Source of the DNA: Icerya purchasi
Lineage: Eukaryota; Arthropoda; Insecta; Hemiptera; Monophlebidae
Direction: 5' to 3'
NCBI GenBank assembly: GCA_039619475.1
Contig: CM077115.1
Span: 506,747,352 to 506,811,351 of the forward strand
DNA length: 64,000 nucleotides
In this document: in pieces, positions 35,341 through 45,940 of the stretch
Layout of the letters: the number at the start of each line of letters is the position of its first letter
Numbering within the stretch: position 1 is the first letter of the stretch
Position numbers and translations under genes: made by a program
Notes under the pieces: generated by a model
What the model was told of the DNA's origin: nothing
Database searches by the model: none
The model's input: the letters and a program-made list of their open reading frames with translations, nothing else

Positions 35341-35379
<39 letters not shown>
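35341..35379. repeat. (TA)n microsatellite at the SINE 3' end
   Basis: About 19 TA units follow the SINE tail directly, so they may have grown from the SINE's own TA-containing end (TATATAA in the 16.8-kb copy). Confidence 0.9.
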
Positions 35380-35383
<4 letters not shown>

Positions 35384-37460
35384 GAATAAACAGGAATAAG
35401 GAGTAATGATGAAAAAATCAATAAAATGATCGATTGTGTTATCTCGAACTCGGACAGACCGTTATATTTAAGATATCAATTGTTATTACACAAGTATACG
35501 TTCCAACAATAGAACATAGTGGTGATACATCATATGCGAAACGACACGATATAATATATGTAATGGGAGACTTTAATGCTAATGTAGGAGAAGAACAGCA
35601 GGGTAGACCAGTCGGAAAATATGGTTTAGGACTAACTAATGATCGAGGATGGAGATTAGTCGATTTCGCAAAGCAACACCAATTCATAGTAATCAATACG
35701 TGGTTTGAGAATCACAAAAAAAGATTATATAATACACGGATAAGCCGAGGCGGTGATATAAGATTCAGATAGACTATATATCTTAGTAAAAGACAGAAAC
35801 AAAAAAAATATAGTAAAAAATGATCATACATACCGGAGCGTCGATTGTAACCCAGATTATAAATTAATTTTGGCTAAATGTAAAAATGTATATTGCAATG
35901 ATGGCAACATGAAGCGGAACGTCGCCAATCTGGAGAATACAAAAAATGCGAAAAGATTTAAAAAAGAACTTGATGCCAATATGAAAATAAAAGAGACAAG
36001 CGATGGAAATGTAGAAGATAGATAGACAAATTGGAAACAAATAATCATATCTGTAGCGCTGTCTGAACTCAAAACGCAAACGTAAGAACAAACTTCAGAT
36101 AACAAAAGTAATATTAGATATGATGAATAATCGCAGACGAATACAAGATAAATTCAACATCGCATATCGATAAATTAAAAAACAAATAATACGGAAATGT
36201 ACAGAAGTGCAGGTGGTATGCAGAAAAATATAAGGAAACAGAAGATCTGGAAAAAAGAAACAGCAGTGTAGAAATGCATGCAAAAATGAAATTTATGATG
36301 AAGCAATTCAAAAAAAAAGAGGAATAATGGTATAATAAATATGAAAAATAAACATGGAAAATATTGTGGTGATTAAAAATAAATCTATGACACGTGGGTG
36401 ATTATATCACACGGAGCTGTATAATAAAGATGATGCTAGACCAAATAAAATAATCAAAAAAAAGGGGGAACAAGCGTCATTGACTGAAAGGTGGGAATTA
36501 GATAATGCGATTTGAAAAATTAGGAAGAATAAAGCAATGGGAGAAAACGGAATACCGACATACTGGAATGCATCGGTCCAGAAACAAAACGACGGCGCAT
36601 TACCGAATGAAAGGTGTGTAAGACAAGGATGTATCACCGCGGCTATTTAATACAGATGTCGAAGGAATAATGAAAAATGATGAACTAAAGAAAATCGGTT
36701 GCGGAATAAATGGCAAAGTGATTTATTAATTATGCGGACGATAAGGTTGTAATTATTGTAAAGAATGTTACGATAAAAAATTACGGAGTGAAAATGAATA
36801 CAGGAAAAAAAGCTAAAGTAATGAAATATACGAAGACAAACAATAATTATATAAAAGTCAAAATTAACAACAAACTTTTAAAACATGTAACAGAGTTTAA
36901 ATATTCGGGTGCAACAATTACAAATGGCAGTCGGGATGTGAAAGAGAAATAAAAACACAAATAGAAATGGAAAAACAAGCTAATACAAATTTGGAGAAAA
37001 TAATAACGAATAGAAAAATTTCGATGGAGCTAAGGAATATAGTATACGGTGTTTCGTGTTGTTGAAATATGTTTCGGTATGGTAGGCAATCAATACTGAA
37101 TGCAAAAGAAGATTAAACGCTTTCGAAATGTGAACATATCGACAACTGCCCAGGGATGGACCAATTTCGTTCCTAATAAGAACGTTTTAATGTAACTTCG
37201 ATAAGTGTCTGTCGTCGAAGACATTTAGGGAACGAAAGCGAAAGTATATGGATTACACAAGTTACGGAAAGAAAATCTACTTATATCGGCGGTTCAAGAA
37301 AAAACGCTCGGAAATCCAACAAGGGAAAGGAAAAGGATGGAATATGTGACGTCGAATATTAAGATCAACAAAACATGTGACGTAATAAATGCAGCCAGAT
37401 ATTAAGAAAATTGAGATGGTCAGCTGTCTCTGACGTGCAATCTCCTAAAAGGAAATACAA

Positions 37461-38840
37461 CAAAATGATAATGATATATTTGAAAGTTTTGGTTAGATAT
37501 TAACGACTTTAATATGACTCAACCGTAGATCAAACGTGCGCGCTAAGTGCAGCAACGTATAGATACGTTAAAATCTAACGAAACCACCCGTTATGTCTAA
37601 TGTAAAAATTTAAAAAAAATAAAACACACAAAATGAAAAATGGCTGCACTTCTTAGAATTTCGTAACACACCCTAGCTCTCTAATCTACAGAGCCATCGA
37701 CCACTTCATGCACGTTGATCTCGAGAAATCATCGATAGTTGCACTCAGTTAATAGCGATCAAGGTGAACGTTAGTAATTTATGGCACGAATGGAAGGACC
37801 TGGATAATAGAGAAGGATTAATTCTCTTATTAACCAAAAAGTGAAGTTACCCGTCTTCTACAAAAGGTGTTCCAAAAACGTAATTCACTAGTAGGAACCC
37901 TTCCGGATTCCCACCACTTTGCCTTACTCTAGAGGTGAATTAACTAGTGTTTAGGAGACATCGCCCTTTCATGGTATGGATATAGCGCGACTTTTATCTA
38001 AAATTCGATTCGTTCTATCTTGAACGTTTAAGTCTCTTGCACTATTTATTCAAATACGTACCGTTAATTTTCCGCTAACATGAAATTGCGACCCTTCAGC
38101 AGATACATGTCGTCGCGCATGTACTTCTTTAATTATGGCAAATTACAAATGACGCTAAAAAAAAGTAGAAGATGAAAATTTGTGGTCTTTTTGAAGCGAT
38201 TATTTCGAAAAAAAAGAAAAAAAAAACATAGTAGGAAGGTGAGTTAGCGAAGTTTTTCAATATACCGCTAATATGATACGGCATATTTATCGACACGGGC
38301 AGTTAGGAACGTCATGCAATTCAAAAATGAAAAAAAACAAAAAAAATGTGCCCGATTGTATAATTTTAACGAAAACATATTTGATGACAACGAAAAAGTA
38401 ATACGACATTTACACAGTTTGTTCGAAATTTTCTCTGGAATTAGCTTTTACTTTTATCATTATAGAGAAGAAAAAAAATGAATTTTCACTTATGTAAACA
38501 TAAAGAGAGATGTAAAATTCGTGTTTTACAAAAATAAATTCAAATATAATATTTAAAATCTTTCGTCAGTGCTAAAGTATTATTACACTTTCATTGGCTA
38601 TATTCCAGCTGTTCCTCCGACGCGTGTGCAAGTGGTAATTTCTGATTTATTGATTTTAGGCTTTTTTGAAATAGTTCCGACGGTAAACTATACTTTTTCT
38701 TTATCGGCATTATTTCCCAATCACCATTTTGATCACTTCGAAAGGTGCAGACTTTTTCTAGAATCCGCAGTTCAAACTTCAAATAACAATAATTTTTTAA
38801 ACTGCATAACGCTTCGATGTCAAAACAAAATCGTTAACTT
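37461..38840. other. No supported gene
   Basis: A GC-richer patch at 37,670-37,960 carries no recognisable frame. The rest is AT-rich with A runs. A 102-codon plus-strand frame at 38,569-38,877 runs into the fold-back element that follows and has no domain I know. Confidence 0.3.
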
Positions 38841-39072
38841 TATTAGGAAAACAATTTACGGTAGACACTATGTTTAAAAAATTAATTTTTAAACTTAAAA
38901 TCTTAAAAACTTAACGTTTCAAAAAGCTTACACACTTGCCATCATCAAAAACAAACTGAACTAAGAAAACGAAAAAATGTCTAAGCTTTCCGAAACGTTA
39001 AGTTTTTAAAATTTCAAGTTTGAAGATTTTTTTTTCAAACATGGTGTCTACCGCAAATTGTTTTCCTAATTA
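38841..39072. repeat. Fold-back element, about 232 bp
   Basis: The arm 38,841-38,936 (starting TATTAGGAAAACAATTTACGG, with GTAGACACTATGTTT and AAAACTTAACGTTTC) is the reverse complement, with scattered mismatches, of 38,979-39,072 (GAAACGTTAAGTTTT, AAACATGGTGTCTAC, CAAATTGTTTTCCTAAT). The central spacer is about 45 bp. No open reading frame is present. The structure fits a MITE or fold-back element unrelated in sequence to those at 15.6, 47.1 and 50.2 kb. Confidence 0.8.
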
Positions 39073-40021
39073 TATGTGCACCACGTAAGTTTTAAATGTT
39101 TGAGTCAGTTTTATTTTTTATACACCGTATTATTGATAACTAATTACAGAACACTTGTGATACATTACGTCCTTTAGCATATTTTGAGTTTATTTTTCCG
39201 TCCTATTAAATTTTTACTGTTACAAAAACATTAGTACTTTTCATACTATCCGCAATGCAATTATATCAAAATAACTTCTGAGCAACCGCATTTTTCACCT
39301 TCCAAATTTTGCAATCTTATCAATTAAGATGATACTTCACAAAATTTAAACTTTTTGGCTTCTTCCATAATGATTAAATATACAATTTTCACCCGAGCTT
39401 TTTTATTAAATAAAAACAAATCTAATCATAATAAATATATAATCAAGTTAACCACTAAATGACTCGTTGTTTTTTCATTATACCTTCTTGCGTAATTTTA
39501 TTTAACCTATTCCACACAAACCCTGTCGTCTACAAAATTGGATTAAAAAGCGACACTCATTATCTCCTTCACTATTTCAGCGAACGACAATCACATCCTA
39601 TTTTCGGTTGTCCCCAGTTACTAGAGTCCTTCAAGGTATCGATCAACTTGAAGGATTTCTACCAATAATATCTATCTCAAATATAAGCTTGGAGTGCAAA
39701 ACTGTGGTATATAAAATTATTGCATGTCTTGGGGGCAGAATCTCTTAGTCAAAGGAGCCGATTGATGAAATTTATCACTCTATTATATGAAAAAGTTTTG
39801 AAATTTTTCGAATAACGATTTTAATTTTAAATAACGTGACCTTAATAGTCAAATGTAATATAACTGGTTGGATTTTTGTTTATTGACAAATTTTTTCGGA
39901 GATATTTCAGATGTATCGTTAAATTCTTAATTTTAATCTATAGCTGGCTGAATTTGAAATATATTTCCACTTGCTATGAATACGGAACAAAAGTTTTTTA
40001 ATTTTGCTACAAAACAGGTAT
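39073..40021. other. No supported gene
   Basis: This is AT-rich text with no motif recognised. Confidence 0.35.
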
Positions 40022-40042
40022 TATATAAATATATATATATTT

Positions 40043-40077
<35 letters not shown>
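40022..40077. repeat. Interrupted (TA)n microsatellite
   Basis: TA units in two blocks are separated by TTTAGA. Confidence 0.9.
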
Positions 40078-40080
<3 letters not shown>

Positions 40081-40122
40081 TTATTTATATGTTTACAATT
40101 TTATTTAATTTCACTGATGCTT

Positions 40123-40500
40123 TTAAAAAACACTGTCCGCTTCCTTATTTTTGTTTTTTAGACGGTGCATTGAACTGATCGAAAAGAAAAAGCGACAAAG
40201 AATTTTTGCAGGAGAAGACGTTAATAGATTCATCATATAGTTCTGTTTTCGCTGTCGCCGTTGCAGTACGTGCAATATGATATTAAGCGATTTTGTGTTG
40301 TTAAAAATGTAATAACACGTCGCCGTAAGTAAAGAAATAAGAAGAAAAAGGACGCTCGCGATAATCGGAAATGACAAAAACATCGATGTCACGTTTTCCA
40401 AGACACGTTTCATCATAAACAGTTCACCTCTCAGTTCAGCGATAATTAAGGAAACTCGTTCGAACGATATCAACAGTCGAATGTGAACTATGGCTTAGCG
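40123..40500 (-). CDS. Unrecognised membrane-protein-like reading frame
   Basis: On the minus strand, after an in-frame TAA near 40,500, an open frame of about 120 codons runs to 40,123. In-frame ATGs (Met-Met at about 40,413) lie within it. It encodes ISFERVSLIIAELRGELFMM, then KRVLENVTSMFLSFPIIASV, LFLLISLLTATCYYIFNN, and a basic Arg/Gln/Lys-rich tail. One clear membrane-spanning segment is visible. The layout faintly recalls an insect gustatory or odorant receptor exon, but no signature motif confirms that. Local GC is above the flanks, a mild argument for past coding function. It could equally be a chance frame. Confidence 0.25.
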
Positions 40501-42480
40501 TGCCCTATCATACAACGTCGTCTTTCAGTCGAGTTCATTGCTTATCGTTTATTAACACTGCTATTGTGCGTCGAGACACGTGATAACAACCATTCGACTG
40601 TACGCAGTTCGACCGATTTTTCGTCTAATATCGTACGAACAAAATAATAAACATCCGGGTTGATGGTCATATATGGCAAAGATGATGAAAATCGCACACC
40701 GCTAAAACGATCTCGTGCCCGCGCAACAACAGGGATTTGATAATTGCGCCTGCGTTGCTAGCCCTTAATAGCATTGTTTGTGCAGAGTACGACGTCCTCG
40801 AACGAAACTGAATATAAAAGTAAATGAAAAAATTTAAAAACGACTAGATTTTTTCTTTTTCTTTTTTTTTTGAATTTCAACGTAATTTTAACAGACATCT
40901 AACGGCAGTGCCCACTGATTTCCTAAAAAAAAAAAATCATCTTCAAATAAAAAATTTTATTTATCCGCTACAGCGAAACCGGTGAACAATTGATCCAAAT
41001 TTCTTTATTAGTAAAAGACCCTCCCGCCCCCGGTCGCACCACCACCGCCGCTTTCAACGAATTCCGATGATTGAAAATTAAACATAATTTAAAATAAATT
41101 CGATTCTTGCGTAGATAAAATTATAAAATTTAGTCGAAAAGACACTTTCGAATAATGTCTGGCGTACACTGAATGAAAATAATTCTGATATGAACAGGAT
41201 ATTTTTAAAATTCAAAAATCGCGGTTAGTGATAGAATTTCAAAAACCGCGCAAATCTCGACGATGTATTTTTACAATGAAGTTAAGTGAAAATAACGGCG
41301 CTTAAATTTTCGCAGTTCTGTTTTCGAGAAATATTCGGATTTAAGCAAAATAACGATGACAATCGATGTTTTCCGTTTAGTTTTGTAATGAAATATCGTT
41401 CACCGATATTTCATTGTGCGTTTAAATCCGCCGGCCATGCTTAACCTAGTCTCTCCGGTGAGAATATTTATAAAATTCACGTCTGACTCAGAAAGTCTAT
41501 TTTTTTTTCTTATAGCTTGATACACATAGTCCGAAAATGTGAGTCTTTAAATTTTAAAATTTCGACCTTTTCTAAGTTTTTCTATATTTCAATGACGGGA
41601 AGGTCTTTGCCTATTTTTCGTCTTAGCCGTATATTTTTCGTCTTACAACTTTAGCCGTATATTTTTCTGATGTTAGCCCCTTAAATTTCAAAATTTAGGG
41701 ATTTTATGTTTTTTCTATATTCTAATGGTGAAAATAATGTCAAAAAAAAAAACCAAAAAAACCAACTCCCTACCTATTACGATGAATTATGGAATCTTTT
41801 TCAATTTTTTGTTTGGCAGCTTCGTAATACACATGTATTAACTGTATACAGTATTTTCTTTTTTTTTGAGAGGGAGGGAGCCAACTATAGACATTAACCC
41901 AGTGTAACTGAAATTCTTGCAAGTTACAATGTACGGTAACAAATTTCGAACAGGGTTCTGCTCGAACGAAACACCACCGCCTAACCAACTATGTATACAG
42001 TAACACTCTAATATTGGCGAATTTTGAGTTTGTGTACATTTGATCAATAAAATCTGTTTTGGAATTCGATGCTTTTGGTTTGTAGACTGCATCGAAAGTA
42101 GCATTAAACAAATAATTACTGAAAAAAATTCTCAATTTACGTTTATTTAATAAAATATTTAATCGACGTGTCTTAAGTTTTTTGTAGCAAACGACAAAGA
42201 AAAAAGGGTTGTCCATTGTTTTCAAAATAATCAATTGTTTCAAATTTATTCCCACATATATTTTTAGTTCGCTTTTGTCATTTTTATAAAAAAAACTCAA
42301 TATAATTTAATATTATTCTGTTTTTTAAAAATTAATTTCGAAAAGTTCTTATAAATCGGCTAAAAAGAAGAAAACTATTATTTTCGTCGCCTCAGTACCT
42401 ACTCTGTATAAATAACCTATAAAAAACTTACCATTCCCGAAGAAATATCGGAACGTATCCTCCAAAAATCGTAAGGGTTT
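40501..42480. other. No supported gene; weak tandem similarity near 41.6 kb
   Basis: CTTTAAATTTTAAAATTTCG (41,546) and CCTTAAATTTCAAAATTTAG (41,680), each followed by TTTTTCTATATT.. TAATG-type text, form a diverged pair about 135 bp apart. AGCCGTATATTTTTC repeats at 41,626 and 41,653. A C-rich patch lies at 41,020-41,055. I see nothing coding. Confidence 0.3.
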
Positions 42481-42489
42481 ATTTTGTAC

Positions 42490-42495
42490 CTATGC

Positions 42496-42530
<35 letters not shown>

Positions 42531-42890
42531 TGTTTATATATTAATGACAACGTTATTCTTAGGCCGACTCCCATCATGTTTTTGGTTCCAAAACGTTACA
42601 TCTATCGTATATATAAGAAAGCAAAGTATCGACAAGATGGATTGTTGCCCTGGTTAATTATGTTATACAATCATTCTTATACCAACCTCCGTCACATTTT
42701 TTGTTCCAAAACGTTACATAAATTGTATATAGTGGAGGTCGGGCTAAATATTACGTTATCAATTTTACCAAGTACGGAAGTGATGGAGCTGACGGTCTGG
42801 GGCTGTCCCCAGGCGGCATGAAGGGGCAAAGTCTTTTTCGAGGCACGGAGGGCCGAGTTTATATTTATACTTATATATACTTATATGTTT
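42490..42890 (+). repeat. (TA)n-associated dispersed repeat, copy 3
   Basis: A (TA)n edge is followed by TTAATGACAACGTTATTCTTA and GGCCGACTCCCATCATGTTT. The block GGTTCCAAAACGTTACAT (42,583) recurs as TGTTCCAAAACGTTACAT (42,702), each preceded by ATTCTTA plus CC.-type text, so the 5' end of the element is internally duplicated. The right end has GGGGCAAAGTC, GAGGC and GGGCCGAGTTTATAT and then TA-rich text. It is more diverged from copies 2 and 5 than those are from each other. Confidence 0.6.
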
Positions 42891-43143
42891 TGTACATATG
42901 CATATATTACATATTTTTTAAGACCACTTTACTTCAACTGAAATTTTTTTTTTTTTTTTATCTGGCTGTTAGAAATTCATATGTAACACGCTGAAATTAT
43001 GTTATTTTTCGGAAGAATAGTTTTGAAGAAATGAAAAAAATTGTCTTTATATTTTTTCTCCGTTGACGTATAAATTATAACTTATTCAAAGACCTAATCA
43101 ATCTTACCCACATATTATGTAGCTATGATTTAAATCAAACGTT

Positions 43144-43595
43144 TTGTTATATTTTAATTTTTACCGATTTCCAAAAAGAAGGAAACCGTACGTTCGCCAC
43201 GTATGTTTTTTTTTTCTTTTTTTATGTTTGTTCGCGCATAACCCATATTTATATAGATCGATTTTACTGATTCTTTGCCCTATTAGAAAGAGCATCATTC
43301 AACTTAGGTACCATGTTAGTTATTGTGAAAATCGGCGAACATAAATTGAGTATTCGTGAAAAAACGTGAAAAAATGTGGTCCTCCTGGATCATTTTTTTT
43401 TTCTTATTATATTTTATTAGTATAACAGAACCGGTTAACTTAAAATGCCATCAATTTGCAAAATTACCATGGAAATGTAGCTTAGTTACCGACTTCTAAA
43501 AAAAGAAAAAGGTTTACACGTTCGCCCCATTTTTTTTTTTTTTTTTTTTTTTTTACGTTTGTTCGCGCATAACTTATATTGTTCATGTGACCCAT
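43144..43595 (+). repeat. ACCGACTTC-type dispersed repeat, two adjacent copies
   Basis: One unit starts ACCGATTTCCAAAAAGAAGG at 43,164 and the next TACCGACTTCTAAAAAAAG at 43,487. Both then have ACG(T)TCGCC, a T run, and the shared phrase TTTGTTCGCGCATAAC. The first unit ends with AAATTACCATGGAAATGTAG (43,460), which also occurs at 47,032 in the copy at 46.7 kb. Non-coding; the family is common in this part of the window. Confidence 0.65.
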
Positions 43596-43596
43596 A

Positions 43597-43740
43597 TTTA
43601 GAATTACGTTGTAAATTTTGATCATTTTATGTATAGAAGAGAAAGAGACAGAAATGTAAGCAAGAGAGGTCAAGAGCCCCTTGCGATTCCAAAAAGGCCG
43701 AGTTTATATATATATATATATATATATATCTATATATATA
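43597..43740 (+). repeat. (TA)n-associated dispersed repeat, copy 4 (partial)
   Basis: Only the 3' half is present: GAATTACGTTGTAAATTTTG, GATCATTTTATGTATAGAAG, AGAAAGAGACAGAAATG, AAGCAAGAGAGGTCAAG, CCCCTTGCGATTCC, AAAAAGGCCGAGTTTATATA, then (TA)n. A Helitron begins four bases beyond the last TA. Confidence 0.75.
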
Positions 43741-44298
43741 AACATCCCGTGTCTTTATGTTTGTGCAGGATAAACTCGGAATTTACTTCACCGATTTTTA
43801 TAAAATTTTGAAAGTACATGCAATTTGGTCCAACTTAACAGATAGGATACTTTTTGTTTTAATTATTTACATAAATATTTGTTATATTAAATAATTTAAT
43901 CAATTAATTAAAAAAAAAACAAATTTAATTGTTGGCTATTACTTTTTGCTTTAATTATTTACATAAATATTTGTTATATTAAATAAAACAAATTTTGACA
44001 ATTTTATTATTTTTTGAGCACCAACTACTTTTCGTGGCGACTTTTGTGTATCGTGCGATGTTAATCGAAATGCAACCATGTTTATCGCTGGCGCATGGCG
44101 TTATTATCGATGAATGATGAAATAAACTTTTCCGCTGTTGTTTACAAAAAAGTTCGTATTATTATACGGAGTTGTTGTTTATGGAAAAAAAAAAATATTG
44201 TGCGATTATTTTAATATTCCGACAACAATATTGTGGCAGTGATACAATTCTCTGACATCGTTGGGCATTTAAGTTGCTTTATATTTCAGTATAAGATA

Positions 44299-44508
44299 AT
44301 GCCGCGGAGACAATCGAACCTCAACAATGCGCGTAGCAGAAATGCACGGCGTATGCGTGTTATGAGAGCTACTGAATCGGAAGAAGAAATTGCAAGAATA
44401 AACGCATGTTGCCTGCTGCTCACGTGTGGGGGAACACCATCAAGTCTATTCGTGTTAGCAAAAGACAGGTTGACCAAGAACATTGTGCACAAATTAGTGC
44501 TTAGATAA
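44299..44508 (+). pseudogene. Helitron Rep/helicase ORF, N- and C-termini fused by deletion
   Basis: An ATG at 44,299 opens 69 codons ending in TAA (44,506-44,508). Residues 1-38 (MPRRQSNLNNARSRNARRMR, then RATESEEEIARINA) look like the basic start of Helitron polyproteins. Residues 42-69 (including CGGTPSSLFVLAKDRLTKNI, ending VLR) match the extreme C-terminus of the PIF1-type helicase in the same polyproteins (pattern SR.G.PSSLFV.AP...TKN+V+..VL). Everything between, the zinc region, Rep nuclease and helicase core, is missing, and the junction keeps an open frame. It cannot encode an active transposase. Confidence 0.8.
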
Positions 44509-44813
44509 TTTTCAATTTTATAAAATAATATAACTAATAGTTCGAAACCAATGTTATCTGCCTCATTTATAACATTTAATTTTTATATAACTAATTTATT
44601 TAGTATATTGTGTAAATAAGTCATTGATTACAGATTAAAGTTAAAGATTAGATAAATAAAATGTAAATTCAATAAGTGTATATTAGTTGGATAATTTCAT
44701 TCTCTACATATGATTCAAAATCGGCTTAATAATTTCAGGTTTATTAGTAAAAATGAATTTGGTTGCATCAAAATAATAAGTAAAAAATTAATTTAATCTA
44801 TTACAACTACTAA

Positions 44814-44831
44814 GCCACAGCAACGCGTGGC
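44814..44831 (+). terminator. Helitron 3' terminal hairpin
   Basis: GCCACAGCAACGCGTGGC pairs GCCAC with GTGGC and, inside a bulged A, GC with GC, leaving a three-base loop. It lies just before GGGTCAG-CTAG. Helitrons carry such a hairpin as the rolling-circle termination signal. Confidence 0.85.
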
Positions 44832-44842
44832 TGGGTCAGCTA

Positions 44843-44843
<1 letters not shown>

Positions 44844-44888
<45 letters not shown>
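44844..44888. repeat. (TA)n microsatellite flanking the Helitron
   Basis: About 22 TA units begin directly after the CTAG terminus. With the TA run at 43,705-43,740 this suggests insertion into a pre-existing TA tract. Confidence 0.9.
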
Positions 44889-44894
<6 letters not shown>

Positions 44895-45600
44895 CCTTTA
44901 AAAGCAGTTATCACTGATAATCGGTTAAAAATAAATGAAAATGTATCTTTCACTAAGCTGTGTAATCCTTTTTATCCGTGTATTTTATAAAAACCGTGTC
45001 TGAACCGCATAAAGTCATCGGTGCTCATCTGACTCCGTGACGAAAATTTTCAAAAATCAAACTATTAATAATATCTCGATATTTTTTAAAGATGTAAGTA
45101 AAATAAAATCTTTTTCTCCTCATTTTCATACTTCATTTTAGAAGGTCTAATCAATCGAAAAAAAACTTTTTGATCTTTAAACAATCCGGAAAAAAGTATA
45201 ACACACACAGCGGTCGTTTTAAACGCCGAAGCAGCGACTTTTGTGGAAATCGTTGATGCTCAAGTTGTTCGTTTAATCCAGGAACGGAAAAAACGTGACA
45301 GAAGATTTTCCATAAAAGATTAAAGGCGTCACACGAAATAAAACTAAATTCCAGACTCGGTAGTAATACAGCTATCGCCTGTATCGAGCAGCAGTACATT
45401 GTAATTGACGTAATATTTAAATGAACTTAGTCACAAAACAGAAATATCGTCTATTTTCAATTTAATCACAATTTAACAGTAAATCATATGTAGAATATCT
45501 ATATCGTTATATGAAAATATTTAAATTAGCTGGTGTTGTTGTTACGTTTTAGAGAAATTTAACGTAGCTCAACTTGCGAGCTACCGGCTTACTTCGGTCA
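44889..45600. other. No supported gene
   Basis: This is AT-rich sequence with spurious frames. The minus-strand frame at 45,399-45,151 contains no recognised motif. Confidence 0.3.
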
Positions 45601-45639
45601 GAAAATCAAATCTTGCCCCAGTCAAGACATCGGAAGAGG

Positions 45640-45860
45640 TTACAGATGCAACTTTTTTGTCTTTACAGAAATTTGCTCCGACAGCAAACAACAGGTCCGT
45701 GTACATAAATAGCGTAACGAGAAGAGCAACCCTATATTTTGGTGGTGGTTAACCCGAGGGTTTTTATGGTGAACGCGTACTTTTACACCTAACTCGAAAA
45801 CATCTGCCCGTCTAGTTTCAATTCGCGCTGGTTTGCCGCAAGTCTTCAAGGCGCGCGCGA
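45640..45860 (-). CDS. Unrecognised reading frame downstream of 46.1-kb ORF
   Basis: On the minus strand an open frame with no ATG start encodes KTCGKPARIETRRADVFELG, then VKVRVHHKNPRVNHHQNI and further residues to about 45,640. It is GC-richer than its flanks and follows the ATG-initiated frame at 46,135-45,941 in the same orientation with a gap of about 80 bp. The two may be pieces of one decayed gene or retroelement ORF. I cannot name it. Confidence 0.2.
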
Positions 45861-45940
45861 TCTAAAATCACTGTAGCGGTAACTGCATGTGTAGGAGAAG
45901 AATGAAACGAGACTGTCGATAAGCGCATATTTATCAGAAA

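Larger units (their letters stand above)
34310..37460 (+). mobile_element. Degenerate LINE, split by a SINE
   Basis: A probable 5' leader (34,310-34,940) is followed by the endonuclease start KIDVMRVTETKWSRNDRI (about 34,999). A SINE and a (TA)n tract interrupt at 35,090-35,379. The endonuclease resumes at 35,460 with ITQVYVPTIE and then VMGDFNANVG (about 35,560), FIVINTWFENHKKRLY and RGGDIR. The linker to 36,400 is Lys/Asn-rich with stops. RT remnants are KIRKNKAMGENGIPTYW (about 36,510), then directly VRQGCITAAI (about 36,612), so RT motifs 2-4 are deleted. The catalytic box YADD (36,731-36,742) remains. The C-terminus ends with a DVQSPK stretch near 37,440. The CIT after VRQG distinguishes it from the copy at 2-4.6 kb. 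Confidence 0.85.
43745..44843 (+). mobile_element. Non-autonomous Helitron, both termini present
   Basis: The 5' end starts TC after an A (ACA|TCCCGTGTC). It is followed by TTTATGTTTGTGCAGGATAAACTCGGAATTTACTTCACCGATTT-type text (43,755-43,800), which matches the conserved 5' region of insect Helitrons. The 3' end is CTAG (44,840-44,843) followed by T, with a GC-rich hairpin at 44,814-44,831 about nine bases before it. The element therefore sits between A and T, as Helitrons do, and lacks terminal inverted repeats. It is 1,099 bp, much shorter than autonomous copies of 5 kb or more. It carries a truncated fusion ORF. The flanks on both sides are TA microsatellite. Confidence 0.85.

Noticed and set aside
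43482..43673. 63-codon minus-strand frame with a poly-Lys stretch
   Set aside because: Caused by a long T run inside a dispersed repeat.
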